From Methanobacterium_D sp040373355 (lineage in GTDB: Archaea; Methanobacteriota; Methanobacteria; Methanobacteriales; Methanobacteriaceae), in NCBI RefSeq assembly GCF_047495555.1, contig NZ_CP166866.1:1586001-1650000 (forward strand): 64,000 nt of DNA, given 5' to 3'. Each line of letters starts with the position of its first letter. Position 1 is the stretch's first letter. The notes under the pieces were generated by a model that made no database searches, was not told the DNA's origin, and was given only the letters and a program-made list of their open reading frames with translations. This document shows positions 9,578 through 18,382 of this stretch, piece after piece. Position numbers and translations under genes: made by a program.

Positions 9578-10255
9578 ATGGATATAGCAACTTTAAGTGG
9601 GCAGATATTTGGTTATATACCTCTGGGAGATATTGTACTTTACTTTACCCCATTTAATCTGTTCTTGTTTGGTGGGGCATTACTATTTACACTTCTTATA
9701 GCTTTAAGTAATACAGAAACTCAAGTAGAGGCAACATTTGGCACTTTACAAGATAGAAGAGTAGAAGTAGATAAATCGGAATTTAAAATAAGGAGATTTT
9801 TAGCATTAGTATGTGGTCTTGCAACAGCAGGAGCAATGATAACTGGGGACCTCTTCAATTTTACATTATTCGTTGCATTAATTGGTATAGTTAATATAGG
9901 TTTAGTTGGAGCAGTAAAAATGGTGGATGTTTTAGATTCAGCATTCCAGTATGGTATAATTGCAATGATTGCATCCCTTCCTTTATTTGGTGGTGCAGCA
10001 TTAATACTTGCTACAACTGGGACTCTAAGCCTGTTTGGACTTGCAAACAGCGTAGTAACCCCAATGGTAACATTTGGATCCATATTACTTATAATGGGTA
10101 TTGCCGGCGAAACTGGTATAGCACCATTTTATGCAACAAAAGCTGAAATGTTTAGAACTCCCGGTTCACCATTTCTAGTTATAATACATTTAAGTTCATT
10201 ACTTGTAATTGTAAGAGCAATTGAAATACTGCTCATAATTAATAAACCATTTTAA
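9578..10255 (+). CDS. ehaH: Energy-converting hydrogenase A subunit EhaH (NuoL/M-like)
   Basis: A 225-aa polytopic subunit with about six hydrophobic segments. EhaH is one of the two integral subunits conserved in energy-converting hydrogenases and complex I, related to the antiporter-like NuoL/M/N proteins. The segment GDLFNFTLFVALIGIVNIGL with acidic residue in a membrane helix and GETGIAPFYATKAEMFRTPG near the C-terminus fit that family. It is much shorter than full antiporter-like subunits, as is usual for Eha. It is the likely ion-translocating component. Confidence 0.86.
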   Translation: MDIATLSGQIFGYIPLGDIVLYFTPFNLFLFGGALLFTLLIALSNTETQVEATFGTLQDRRVEVDKSEFKIRRFLALVCGLATAGAMITGDLFNFTLFVALIGIVNIGLVGAVKMVDVLDSAFQYGIIAMIASLPLFGGAALILATTGTLSLFGLANSVVTPMVTFGSILLIMGIAGETGIAPFYATKAEMFRTPGSPFLVIIHLSSLLVIVRAIEILLIINKPF

Positions 10256-10276
10256 AGGAATGTCAGGTGAAAAAAA

Positions 10277-10492
10277 ATGGATAAAAGGAGCACAATAAGC
10301 TCAATAGTGTTTATAATTTCCATAGTGAGTATAATATATGCTTTATTATTTAATCCAACTGATTGGATAGTAATTGGAATTTCAATTGTGTTTATTCCAT
10401 TGAGCATACTCTCATTTGGATTATTAATCATGGCAAGAGCCAGAGAAGAAGAGGAAGAAGATAGAAGGAGAGAACCCTTCATTGGATACTAA
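10277..10492 (+). CDS. ehaI: Energy-converting hydrogenase A subunit EhaI
   Basis: A 71-aa protein with two hydrophobic segments and a very acidic/basic tail, ARAREEEEEDRRREPFIGY. CAGGTGAAAAAA precedes the ATG. It sits between ehaH and ehaJ, as in other Methanobacteriales. It is a small membrane-arm subunit; identity rests on position, size and the charged tail. Confidence 0.8.
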   Translation: MDKRSTISSIVFIISIVSIIYALLFNPTDWIVIGISIVFIPLSILSFGLLIMARAREEEEEDRRREPFIGY

Positions 10493-10515
10493 TAATCAAT
10501 TTAATTGGTGATCAG

Positions 10516-11379
10516 ATGAATCTAATGGCAAACATTCTGTTAAACGTTCTTATTGCATTCCTGATCGGAAGCGTACTTCTTGGATTATACCGGAAAGTTG
10601 TGGCAAGGGTACAAACCAGACCAGGACCTCCAATAATTCAGTATCTTTTACACATACTTAAATTCTATATTAAAGAATCATCGTTTCCTAAAACGGCTGC
10701 AATGCCTTTTTATATTGGTATAGCCAGTATATTATGTGTAATATGGGTTAGTGCAGTCATTGTGGGCCCTGTAACTCAAGGATCACTTTTGATAATATTT
10801 GGTATTTATGCACTTCACAAAATTGTTGAGCATAATGCGGGATCATCTTCAGGATCACCTTATGGTAAGCTAAGCTGTGTTAGGGCAGTTTATTCAGCGG
10901 CCGCAGAAGTGCCGCTATTTGCTGTACTTGTAATAATTTATCTTAAAACTGGATCCATGGGAATCAGTGATATAATAAGTTATCAGGCAGTAAATGGCCC
11001 ATTACTATTTAGTATACCTTTAGCTGCTGCCATGTATTTAGTATTAATAATATCAAAAGCATATTCAACGCCATTTTCAATAACAAAAGGAAAAGATATT
11101 GTTTCAGGTTATGAAACTGAGCACTTTGGTTTGCTTAGAGGATATCTTATGATATCTGAATCTATAATGTGGTACATGCTTCTGTGGATATTTATAACTG
11201 TATTCATTGGTGCAATTAATCCAATAGGATATATACTTGGAATGGTACTTATTACTACTGGAATTGGGTTTATAAGTGCTACAACTCCTCTTTTAAATCC
11301 TAATCACTCAGTAGTATTACAGATAGTCTTTGCATTCATTGGAATTGTAGGATCAATATTACTGTTGAACGTAATTTAA
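10516..11379 (+). CDS. ehaJ: Energy-converting hydrogenase A subunit EhaJ (NuoH-like)
   Basis: A 287-aa polytopic subunit with about eight hydrophobic segments. It is the homologue of NuoH/EchB, which connects the hydrogenase module to the membrane arm. RVQTRPGPPIIQYLLHILK after the first helix is the family's signature loop, and AEVPLFAVLVII carries the membrane acidic residue. GGTGATC directly precedes the ATG at 10516. This subunit is required for coupling electron transfer to ion movement in related complexes. Confidence 0.9.
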   Translation: MNLMANILLNVLIAFLIGSVLLGLYRKVVARVQTRPGPPIIQYLLHILKFYIKESSFPKTAAMPFYIGIASILCVIWVSAVIVGPVTQGSLLIIFGIYALHKIVEHNAGSSSGSPYGKLSCVRAVYSAAAEVPLFAVLVIIYLKTGSMGISDIISYQAVNGPLLFSIPLAAAMYLVLIISKAYSTPFSITKGKDIVSGYETEHFGLLRGYLMISESIMWYMLLWIFITVFIGAINPIGYILGMVLITTGIGFISATTPLLNPNHSVVLQIVFAFIGIVGSILLLNVI

Positions 11380-11409
11380 TAATCAAAAATATCTTTGGAG
11401 AAATAAAAA

Positions 11410-11667
11410 ATGAAGAAAGAACAGGACATGCTCATATTAATGGCTATGGTAGGGCTAGGAGCTGTTATAATGAGCGGACTTGCTGTACTAAAGCAGTGGA
11501 TAATTGTAATTCCTTTAACAATTGCCGTAATTTTTCTGGCAGTTTTTCTATTCTACCAAAACAGAGAAAAATTTATTCACATTTCAGAATCCCTTGAAAA
11601 CTGGGCATTTATTGCAGCCCTTTTACTGTTCATAGTTTCATTTATAGTACTTTATAAACCAGCTTAA
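11410..11667 (+). CDS. ehaK: Energy-converting hydrogenase A subunit EhaK
   Basis: An 85-aa protein with three hydrophobic segments, in conserved order after ehaJ. GGAGAAATAAAAA precedes the ATG. It starts with the charged MKKEQDM and ends in a hydrophobic helix. It is one of the small Eha membrane subunits without an assigned individual function; the call comes from position and size. Confidence 0.8.
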   Translation: MKKEQDMLILMAMVGLGAVIMSGLAVLKQWIIVIPLTIAVIFLAVFLFYQNREKFIHISESLENWAFIAALLLFIVSFIVLYKPA

Positions 11668-11677
11668 TGGTGATATC

Positions 11678-12001
11678 ATGTATCCAACATATTATTTAGC
11701 ATACATACTTGCATTTGTTATTGGAATGATTACTGGCCTGGTACTCAGTTATAAAAAGTATAAGGCACCTTTTGGAAGTCAGAATATAGATATAATAGCA
11801 CTCGTCATTTCTATTATAGGATGGATTCTTGTACTTAATAGTCAACTTATTATATTTATTCCACAATACATTTCAATTACAATAGGTTTATTTTTGGTAG
11901 CTATTGTACTTGGAATGAGGCCAGGATACGGTAGATATGAACTGGCAATAGGATTTATAATTTCAGGTTTAATTTGGATTATAAGGATGGTTCTTTTATG
12001 A
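11678..12001 (+). CDS. ehaL: Energy-converting hydrogenase A subunit EhaL
   Basis: A 107-aa membrane protein with four hydrophobic segments and YKKYKAPFGSQNIDIIALV in the first loop. GGTGATATC precedes the ATG ten bases after the ehaK stop. Its stop overlaps the ehaM ATG. It is the last membrane subunit before the soluble hydrogenase module, as in the known operon. Confidence 0.8.
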   Translation: MYPTYYLAYILAFVIGMITGLVLSYKKYKAPFGSQNIDIIALVISIIGWILVLNSQLIIFIPQYISITIGLFLVAIVLGMRPGYGRYELAIGFIISGLIWIIRMVLL

Positions 12002-12396
12002 ATGGCGATGAAATAGAAAAGAATGAATCGTTAATGGAAATCATGAAAGGGAGAATATTAGCTAGTTATAGGTGGCAGGAAGACATAATATTGCCATTTT
12101 CAAAGGAAATGGGCATTACTCCCAAGGAACTGGAAAAAATATTAATGAGGAGACTGGATATGTCAGGTCTTGAAGCTCTTCATCCACGATTTGAATCATC
12201 TAAATACATTTGTATAGTTGATAAATTACATTCTGATTTGAAAATATGCTGGCTTTCAGATGTAATGGATATTATATCAAAGGAAAAAGCTGATGCAATA
12301 AAAGATAAAATTGCAAAAGAAGTTATAGAAGGTAAGTCTTATGAAGATGCCATAGCAGATGGCAAAAAAGAATTAATTGAGTATCTTATGAGGTAA
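11998..12396 (+). CDS. ehaM: Energy-converting hydrogenase A subunit EhaM
   Basis: A 132-aa hydrophilic protein, mostly helical and charged (MNGDEIEKNESLMEI at the start). The frame is open from a TTG at 11974, but the ATG at 11998 overlaps the ehaL stop as ATGA, the arrangement used by its neighbours, so I chose it. It has no metal-binding motif. It lies between the membrane subunits and the catalytic small subunit, as expected for EhaM. Function within the complex is not known. Confidence 0.8.
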   Translation: MNGDEIEKNESLMEIMKGRILASYRWQEDIILPFSKEMGITPKELEKILMRRLDMSGLEALHPRFESSKYICIVDKLHSDLKICWLSDVMDIISKEKADAIKDKIAKEVIEGKSYEDAIADGKKELIEYLMR

Positions 12397-12400
12397 AGAA

Positions 12401-12850
12401 ATGTTAGATTCACTTAAAGATATCATTAGAAAAAGTTCTATCCACGTTTGTCTTGTTAACACCGGATCATGCAATGGATGTGATATCGAAGTAGTTGCTC
12501 TTCTATCCCCAAGGTATGATTTAGAACAATATGGTATCTATTTCAATAATAACCCAAGGGAAGCTGATGTTATTCTTGTCACTGGTCCCGTTGCAGAGCA
12601 GTGGAAAGAAAATCTTCTAAGAGTCTATTCAAAAGTACCAAATCCAAAGATAGTAGTAGCGATTGGTGCATGTCCACTTTCAGGTCACATTTATAATCAG
12701 GAGGGTTCCAAAATTTATCCTCCATTACGTGAGTTCATACCTGTAGATGCTGAAATTCCAGGATGTCCTCCAAGACCCGCAGAAATACTACAAGCTATCT
12801 TAGCTGTAGGTCCAGATGCAATAGCAGCTAAAGGGAGGCAAAAGCCATGA
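12401..12850 (+). CDS. ehaN: Energy-converting hydrogenase A small subunit EhaN
   Basis: A 149-aa NuoB-like small subunit of the [NiFe] hydrogenase. It carries four cysteines for the proximal [4Fe-4S] cluster: C24 and C27 in SCNGCDIE, C91 in GACPLSG and C122 in PGCPPRPAEI. It passes electrons between the NiFe site in EhaO and the ferredoxin-like subunits. At 149 residues it is the minimal one-cluster form typical of energy-converting hydrogenases. Its end overlaps the ehaO ATG. Confidence 0.94.
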   Translation: MLDSLKDIIRKSSIHVCLVNTGSCNGCDIEVVALLSPRYDLEQYGIYFNNNPREADVILVTGPVAEQWKENLLRVYSKVPNPKIVVAIGACPLSGHIYNQEGSKIYPPLREFIPVDAEIPGCPPRPAEILQAILAVGPDAIAAKGRQKP

Positions 12851-13989
12851 TATTACCAATTGGGCCAGTTCACCCTGGTCTTAAAGAACCTTTACGTTTA
12901 AAACTTCACACCCGAGGAGAAAGGGTATTGAGTGCTGAAATTGATTATGGATACGTCCACAGAGGAATTGAAAAAATAATGGAAGGAAAAACCTGGCAAA
13001 AAGCTGTTTACCTTTCAGAAAGAGTTTGTGGAATCTGTTCATATATTCACTCACAAACATTTATAGAAACATTTGAAAAAATAGCTGGTGATGAGGCTCC
13101 ATTACGTGCCCAGTTTTTGAGGGTAATAGCTAATGAGCTGGATAGAATACAAAGTCACTTACTTGCTAATTCAACTTACTTCAGTATAATTGAGCATGAA
13201 ACACTTTTCATGTATATGTTATCATTAAGAGAAATGATAATGGATGCTATTGAACTTTTAGCAGGTAATAGAGTTCATATGGCATGGAATGTAGTTGGTG
13301 GCGTAAGACAGGACGCTAAAGAAGTTCACCTAAAAAGTATTTTAGATATTCTGGATAAATTTGAATCACAATACAGTAAATATCCACAAATGTTTGAGCA
13401 TGGACCTTTATTAGGTTTAAGGTCAAAAGATGTTGGATTTATATCTAAAGAAGATTCAATCAAAGCAAGAACTGTAGGTCCAATAGCTAGAGCTTCATCA
13501 GTGCCTACGGATCTGAGAACAGATCATCCTACCTATCGCGATCATCTGGACTTTAATGTAATATGGAGAGATGAAGGAGATAATTTTGCTAGAACAATGA
13601 ATAGATTTGATGAAATCCCAGAATCTATTAAATTAATAAGACAATGTATAGAAAATCTTCCTGAAGGTAAATTCAGGAAAAAAATAGATATACCTGCAGG
13701 ATATGCTGATAGAAGAAATGAAGCTCCAAGGGGCGAAGTAGCATATATGATAGAAACTAACGGTAATTTAATAAAAAACATTTCTATACGAACTCCAAGC
13801 ATAATGAACATTGATGCGTGTGCTAGATACATGTTTAAAGATGTAGCTACAGTTGCAGATGCTGTTGCAACCTATGCAAGCGTAGATCCGTGTATTGCTT
13901 GTGCAGAAAGGGTTACTATTGTTGATGAAGAGGCAAATAAGACCCATGAAATTAGAGGAATACATAATATAAAAACAATTGAATTATGA
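12847..13989 (+). CDS. ehaO: Energy-converting hydrogenase A large subunit EhaO
   Basis: A 380-aa NuoD-like large subunit that holds the NiFe active site. The N-terminal ligand pair is C61/C64 in RVCGICSYIH and the C-terminal pair is C349/C352 in DPCIACAER. A tail of 25 residues follows R355; in many [NiFe] hydrogenases a peptidase removes such a tail, but whether this one is processed cannot be read from sequence. The enzyme oxidises H2 and, with the membrane arm, drives reduction of low-potential ferredoxin. ATGA overlap links it to ehaN. Confidence 0.95.
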   Translation: MILPIGPVHPGLKEPLRLKLHTRGERVLSAEIDYGYVHRGIEKIMEGKTWQKAVYLSERVCGICSYIHSQTFIETFEKIAGDEAPLRAQFLRVIANELDRIQSHLLANSTYFSIIEHETLFMYMLSLREMIMDAIELLAGNRVHMAWNVVGGVRQDAKEVHLKSILDILDKFESQYSKYPQMFEHGPLLGLRSKDVGFISKEDSIKARTVGPIARASSVPTDLRTDHPTYRDHLDFNVIWRDEGDNFARTMNRFDEIPESIKLIRQCIENLPEGKFRKKIDIPAGYADRRNEAPRGEVAYMIETNGNLIKNISIRTPSIMNIDACARYMFKDVATVADAVATYASVDPCIACAERVTIVDEEANKTHEIRGIHNIKTIEL

Positions 13990-14036
13990 AATAATTATAA
14001 TTTAAAATATCACTAAAAAAGGTCAAAGATGGTGTT

Positions 14037-15074
14037 ATGTCTTCGGTAATATGGTATTTATACGAATTTGCAAGAAAAGGATGGGCTGAAAAGTTTGCAG
14101 GTGCTGCAACGGACAAAGAAATAGTAGAGGCACCTGATAGATTCAGAGATTTTCCAGAAGTAATAAGAGAATTATGCATTGCATGTGGTGCATGTACAGC
14201 TGCATGTCCTTCTCCAAGTGCTATAAGGCTTGTAAGAACTAAGGATAAGGATATGGAAGAAGGAGAAGGTATAACATACCCCGTTATAAACACAGATGCT
14301 TGCATAAGATGTGGATTTTGTGCTGAAGTATGCCCTACAGATCCTAAGACCTTGAGAACTGGTGAAAATCATTTAATTCGTGAAGAATTTACTATATTAC
14401 CTGCAGAAAAAATGTTTGTAATCGACGATTATCTTTGTATCCGTTGTAAAAAATGTATGAAAGCATGTAAAGTCGAAGGTGCAATCCTTGAGGAAGATAA
14501 TAAGATCATGATTGATCAATCAAAATGTATAGCATGTGGCGAATGTGCAAAAACATGTCCTGTAAAAGGTGCAATTAAAGGAATATATATTTCCAATGTT
14601 GAAGGACAAAAAGATGTCATAAACTTAGTTATACATTATCTTGAAGACCTTATAGAAGCAAGACAGGACGAATTAAAAGGACTTCCTCCAGAACAGGTTA
14701 TAAAATTTGAAGTACCATTTGATGATGTTTTAGAAAGGGCCGAAGGAATGTTGCCCGAAGAAGAGCATATAAGAGATATGGTCGAAAAAGTCACAGACAG
14801 GTTAAAACTTAGAATAATTACTTGGGACGATTCTAAATGTAACAGCTGCAGATTATGTGTTGATGAATGCCCATCTGGTGCTATTACTTATGATAAAGAA
14901 AAAGGTGTTACAAGAGACTCTAAAAAGTGCCTTAGATGTACCACATGTTATCAGACATGTCCATTTGGCGTTGCAGGCTCTTATGTTGCAAGATTCTTAC
15001 TTACATCTACTGAATTACAAGATGATAAGATTCTTGTAACTGTAAAACCAGCATTATTACCATTTAGGGGATGA
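14037..15074 (+). CDS. ehaP: Polyferredoxin EhaP, 6x[4Fe-4S]
   Basis: A 345-aa iron-sulfur protein with six CxxCxxCxxxC motifs: CIACGACTAACP, CIRCGFCAEVCP, CIRCKKCMKACK, CIACGECAKTCP, CNSCRLCVDECP and CLRCTTCYQTCP. The first four lie in residues about 45-180 and the last two after residue 260, separated by a helical linker. Six clusters is the count known for EhaP. It probably relays electrons between EhaN and the ferredoxin pool or EhaQ. GATGGTG precedes the ATG. Its stop overlaps the ehaQ start. Confidence 0.9.
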   Translation: MSSVIWYLYEFARKGWAEKFAGAATDKEIVEAPDRFRDFPEVIRELCIACGACTAACPSPSAIRLVRTKDKDMEEGEGITYPVINTDACIRCGFCAEVCPTDPKTLRTGENHLIREEFTILPAEKMFVIDDYLCIRCKKCMKACKVEGAILEEDNKIMIDQSKCIACGECAKTCPVKGAIKGIYISNVEGQKDVINLVIHYLEDLIEARQDELKGLPPEQVIKFEVPFDDVLERAEGMLPEEEHIRDMVEKVTDRLKLRIITWDDSKCNSCRLCVDECPSGAITYDKEKGVTRDSKKCLRCTTCYQTCPFGVAGSYVARFLLTSTELQDDKILVTVKPALLPFRG

Positions 15075-16432
15075 TAGAAATTCCTACAACTAAAACTGAT
15101 AAAAAATCCTACAGGCCGCTAAGAGAAGTTGAAGTGGCATATGAAATAGATACATCTAAATGTGAACAATGTAAGGATAAGCCATGTCTTCAATCTTGTC
15201 CAATAGATGCGGTTCATGAAATACCCCCAGATCAGCATATAGAAATTGAGGATAAATGTTTTGGATGTGTTCTCTGTAGAGAAGCTTGTCCATATGATGC
15301 TATTCAGATGGAAACAACATTAGCAGAACCCGTGCGAGAAAATGTACCAACTATCAATCCAAAACTATGTAGAAGATGTGGGGCATGTGTAGATGCATGT
15401 AGAACTGGGGCTATAGAGCTTGTTTCATCAGGTAGAGAAGAAGCTCACAGTGTAATTGATGAGGAAAAATGTGTTAAATGTGGCTACTGTGCTCGTGTAT
15501 GTCCTACTGAAGCCATAAAATATGGAGAAATATTACCACGCTCTGTTGTTGGTGGAAAAGCAGTTGTTGTAGATCAAAAAGATTGTGTTGGTTGTATGAC
15601 ATGTACGAGGGTCTGTCCATCAAAAGGAGCTATTAATGTAGGTAATATGAGTAAATTACCGTTTATTGATCCTTCTTACTGTGCAAGATGTGAAGAGTGC
15701 ATGGATGTATGTCCTTCAGCTGCAATCAAATATTCATCAAGAAAAAGAGCTTATCAAAACTTTGGTAAGATTAAAACCATGGAAATTGTCTCTGAACTTC
15801 TTGAAAAAGAAACTAAGAAGCTTGCAAGTGATGCCGGTAAAGTTGATAATATATTAAATAGAATTTCAAGGGATCTAAGTTATGAAAATATTGATGATGA
15901 ATTTGAAGTTGACATAACAAACAGATTAAAAGAAGAAATTGAAGAATCTGTTGACGGAGATCTTCAGATTGAAGATTTTAAGGATATAATTAAAAGTACT
16001 GCTCCAAAAAGAGATATTGCAGTAATTGATGAAAGTTGTATAGGATGTAGTGCATGTATGAACGTGTGCCCAACTAAATCAATTGAACTTGAAATGCCTT
16101 CTCCAGTGCACATTAGTGAAGATTGTGTCTACTGTGGAAAATGTGTAGAAGCATGCCCTTTTGAAGCCATATCTCTTAAAGAAGAATATTTTGATGCAAG
16201 GGATGGAAAAATATTTTACATACGAAAGAACTTAAAAGGTCCTAGAACTGGAGAAATAAATATTGATGCTGAAACATGTCAGTTATGTGGCGTATGTGTG
16301 AATAAATGTCCTGCAGATGCTATGAGCATTGAAGAGGGTAACGTTGTAGTTGATACTGAAAAATGTATTGTTTGTGATGCATGTCAAGTAACATGTCCTG
16401 TTCATGCTGTGAAATTAAAAACAGATATTTAA
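15071..16432 (+). CDS. ehaQ: Polyferredoxin EhaQ, 10x[4Fe-4S]
   Basis: A 453-aa polyferredoxin with ten cysteine motifs. The first is the variant CEQCKDKPCLQSCP; the others are CFGCVLCREACP, CRRCGACVDACR, CVKCGYCARVCP, CVGCMTCTRVCP, CARCEECMDVCP, CIGCSACMNVCP, CVYCGKCVEACP, CQLCGVCVNKCP and CIVCDACQVTCP. A helical insert of about 90 residues separates motif six from seven. Ten clusters matches the known EhaQ count. Its likely job is multi-electron wiring of Eha to its acceptor. Confidence 0.9.
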   Translation: MIEIPTTKTDKKSYRPLREVEVAYEIDTSKCEQCKDKPCLQSCPIDAVHEIPPDQHIEIEDKCFGCVLCREACPYDAIQMETTLAEPVRENVPTINPKLCRRCGACVDACRTGAIELVSSGREEAHSVIDEEKCVKCGYCARVCPTEAIKYGEILPRSVVGGKAVVVDQKDCVGCMTCTRVCPSKGAINVGNMSKLPFIDPSYCARCEECMDVCPSAAIKYSSRKRAYQNFGKIKTMEIVSELLEKETKKLASDAGKVDNILNRISRDLSYENIDDEFEVDITNRLKEEIEESVDGDLQIEDFKDIIKSTAPKRDIAVIDESCIGCSACMNVCPTKSIELEMPSPVHISEDCVYCGKCVEACPFEAISLKEEYFDARDGKIFYIRKNLKGPRTGEINIDAETCQLCGVCVNKCPADAMSIEEGNVVVDTEKCIVCDACQVTCPVHAVKLKTDI

Positions 16433-16449
16433 TTTTATTTTTTTTATTT
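16433..16449 (+). terminator. T-rich tract between ehaQ and ehaR
   Basis: The short gap after the ehaQ stop contains a run of eight T (16438-16445) flanked by further T-rich sequence. Oligo-T on the coding strand is sufficient for partial intrinsic termination in archaea. It could lower expression of ehaR and the genes after it relative to the hydrogenase core. No hairpin precedes it. Confidence 0.4.
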
Positions 16450-16461
16450 GGAGGAATGAAG

Positions 16462-17487
16462 ATGGGCAAAAAGTTTTTTATTTCTGATTGCGAAGGCCCT
16501 ATATCAATTAATGATAATGCTTTTGAACTTGCGGGTCATTATATTGAAGATGGTGAGAATTTTTTCACAATACTCAGTAAATATGATGACGTTCTAGTTG
16601 ATGAAATTAAAAGAGAAGGTTATTATGCTGGTGGTACTCTAAAGTTAATAGTCCCCTTTTTAAAGGCATATGGTGCTACAAATAAAGAAATAGTTGAATT
16701 TTCAAAAGATAATGTTCTTCTTATTCCTGGAGCAAAAGATACATTAAAATTTGTTAAGGAAGCTATGCCCTCTTTTATAGTAAGTACAAGTTATAGCCAA
16801 TATATCCAAGCTCTTTGTGATGTAACTGAATTCCCCTTTGAAAACACATATTCTACTGCACTTGATATAGATGAATATTCATTTAGCAGTGAAGATAAAG
16901 AAAAATTAATGGAATACAGAAAAATTCTAATGCAAAATCCTGATTTTGAAGTTATTGATAAAATATTCTGGGATGATATTTTAAAATTAGATGCGCATGA
17001 AATCATGAAAAATGTAAATCCTGTAGGTGGCGAAGGAAAAAAAGAAGCTATTCTTGATATTATCAATAAATTTGGATTTGAAGATGCAGATATTATGTAT
17101 GTTGGAGATAGTATAACAGATGTCGAGCCTTTAAGATTTGCAAAAGAACATGGAGGTCTTGGAATTTCATTTAATGGTAATAGATTTGCTATAAAAGCAG
17201 CCGAAATTGCTATTATGGCAGATAATACTGTTATGATATCCATTATAGCTGATTTATTTAATAATTATGGAAAAGAAGAAGTTATGAGTTTTATTAAATC
17301 ATATATGGATAATCAAGAAATAGCTATTAAAAATTATCCTATTAATGAAAGTTTAAAAGAAGCTATAAAAAGAACAAATCTCCCTAAAATTGCAATAATC
17401 AGTAGCGAAAACTTTGAAAACATTGTCGATGAAAGTAAAACATTCCGAAATATTGTTAGAGGAGAAGCAATAGGAGCATTAGGTTGA
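16462..17487 (+). CDS. ehaR: HAD-superfamily protein EhaR
   Basis: A 341-aa soluble protein with haloacid dehalogenase-like motifs. The N-terminal FISDCEGPIS supplies a motif-I aspartate followed by Cys-Glu rather than the usual DxD, and MYVGDSITDVEPLRFAK near residue 215 is a clear motif IV. A family of this type is encoded as EhaR in Methanobacteriales hydrogenase operons. GGAGG at 16450-16454 is one base from the ATG at 16456 and seven from that at 16462, so 16462 is preferred. The lack of the second motif-I aspartate makes standard phosphatase activity uncertain. Confidence 0.8.
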   Translation: MGKKFFISDCEGPISINDNAFELAGHYIEDGENFFTILSKYDDVLVDEIKREGYYAGGTLKLIVPFLKAYGATNKEIVEFSKDNVLLIPGAKDTLKFVKEAMPSFIVSTSYSQYIQALCDVTEFPFENTYSTALDIDEYSFSSEDKEKLMEYRKILMQNPDFEVIDKIFWDDILKLDAHEIMKNVNPVGGEGKKEAILDIINKFGFEDADIMYVGDSITDVEPLRFAKEHGGLGISFNGNRFAIKAAEIAIMADNTVMISIIADLFNNYGKEEVMSFIKSYMDNQEIAIKNYPINESLKEAIKRTNLPKIAIISSENFENIVDESKTFRNIVRGEAIGALG

Positions 17488-17491
17488 TAAA

Positions 17492-18367
17492 ATGGTTAAA
17501 ATAGAAGATACATACTGCGAAGCCTTTGATGGAGTTTGTTGTAGATTAATTGTAACAGCAGATGATAAAGAAATTCTCCAAAGAGCGGCTTATGATGCCA
17601 CTTCAACTCCCGGAACTGTAATTGGCCGTGTAGAAGGTGGAATTGAAGGATGGCTTAATTCTGATGAAACTCCTGATAGTCGAAAAGGAGCCATTTTACA
17701 GTTTTGGTATAATACTGAAGATATTGAGAAATTTATGACAGAATTATCTTATAGAATAAGACAAGATATTCTGGTAAAGCCATTTACTTCAGTCTTCGAT
17801 GCTTCTCAAGATTCTGTTGGAAAAATGGACATGATGAAGAACGTAGGGCATTGTGGTGATGGATACGAATGGAAGGAAAGTCAGTACGGTCGTGAAATGA
17901 TTATTGTGCCAATTGCAATTCCTGATTTTAAAATAGAAAGTAACTTAGGATATATGAAAGGAATTATGGGTGCAAATTTCTGGTATATGTGCAGCACTAA
18001 AGAAGCAGTAATGGAAGCTGGAAAAAAAGCATTAGAAGCAATTGGTGAAGTTGAAGGTGCTATTGCTCCATTTGATATATGTTCTGCTGCTTCAAAGCCA
18101 GAAACTAATTATCCATGGATAGGCCCAACAACAAATCATCCATATTGCCCATCACTTAAAAAAACACTTGCTGAAGAATCAGAAGTTCCTGACAATGTTA
18201 ATTATATTCCTGAAATTGTAATAAATGGTCTTACTTTAGATATAACTAAAGATGCGATGAAAGCTGGAATTGAAGCAGTCAAAGGTTTTGATGGAGTTAT
18301 TATGGTTTCTGCAGGAAATTATGGTGGTCAATTAGGAGATCATAAAATTTATTTAAAGGATTTATAA
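17492..18367 (+). CDS. ftr: Formylmethanofuran:tetrahydromethanopterin formyltransferase
   Basis: A 291-aa enzyme that transfers the formyl group from formylmethanofuran to H4MPT, the second step of CO2 reduction to methane. The N-terminus IEDTYCEAFDGVCCRLIVTA and the internal GTVIGRVEGGIEGWL are Ftr signatures, and the length matches the family (about 295). It follows ehaR by four bases, so it is cotranscribed with the hydrogenase. From memory, Methanothermobacter also carries a second Ftr copy at this operon position; whether this is the main enzyme or the second copy cannot be decided from this window. Confidence 0.9.
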   Translation: MVKIEDTYCEAFDGVCCRLIVTADDKEILQRAAYDATSTPGTVIGRVEGGIEGWLNSDETPDSRKGAILQFWYNTEDIEKFMTELSYRIRQDILVKPFTSVFDASQDSVGKMDMMKNVGHCGDGYEWKESQYGREMIIVPIAIPDFKIESNLGYMKGIMGANFWYMCSTKEAVMEAGKKALEAIGEVEGAIAPFDICSAASKPETNYPWIGPTTNHPYCPSLKKTLAEESEVPDNVNYIPEIVINGLTLDITKDAMKAGIEAVKGFDGVIMVSAGNYGGQLGDHKIYLKDL

Positions 18368-18382
18368 TTTAAAGGTCGTTAA

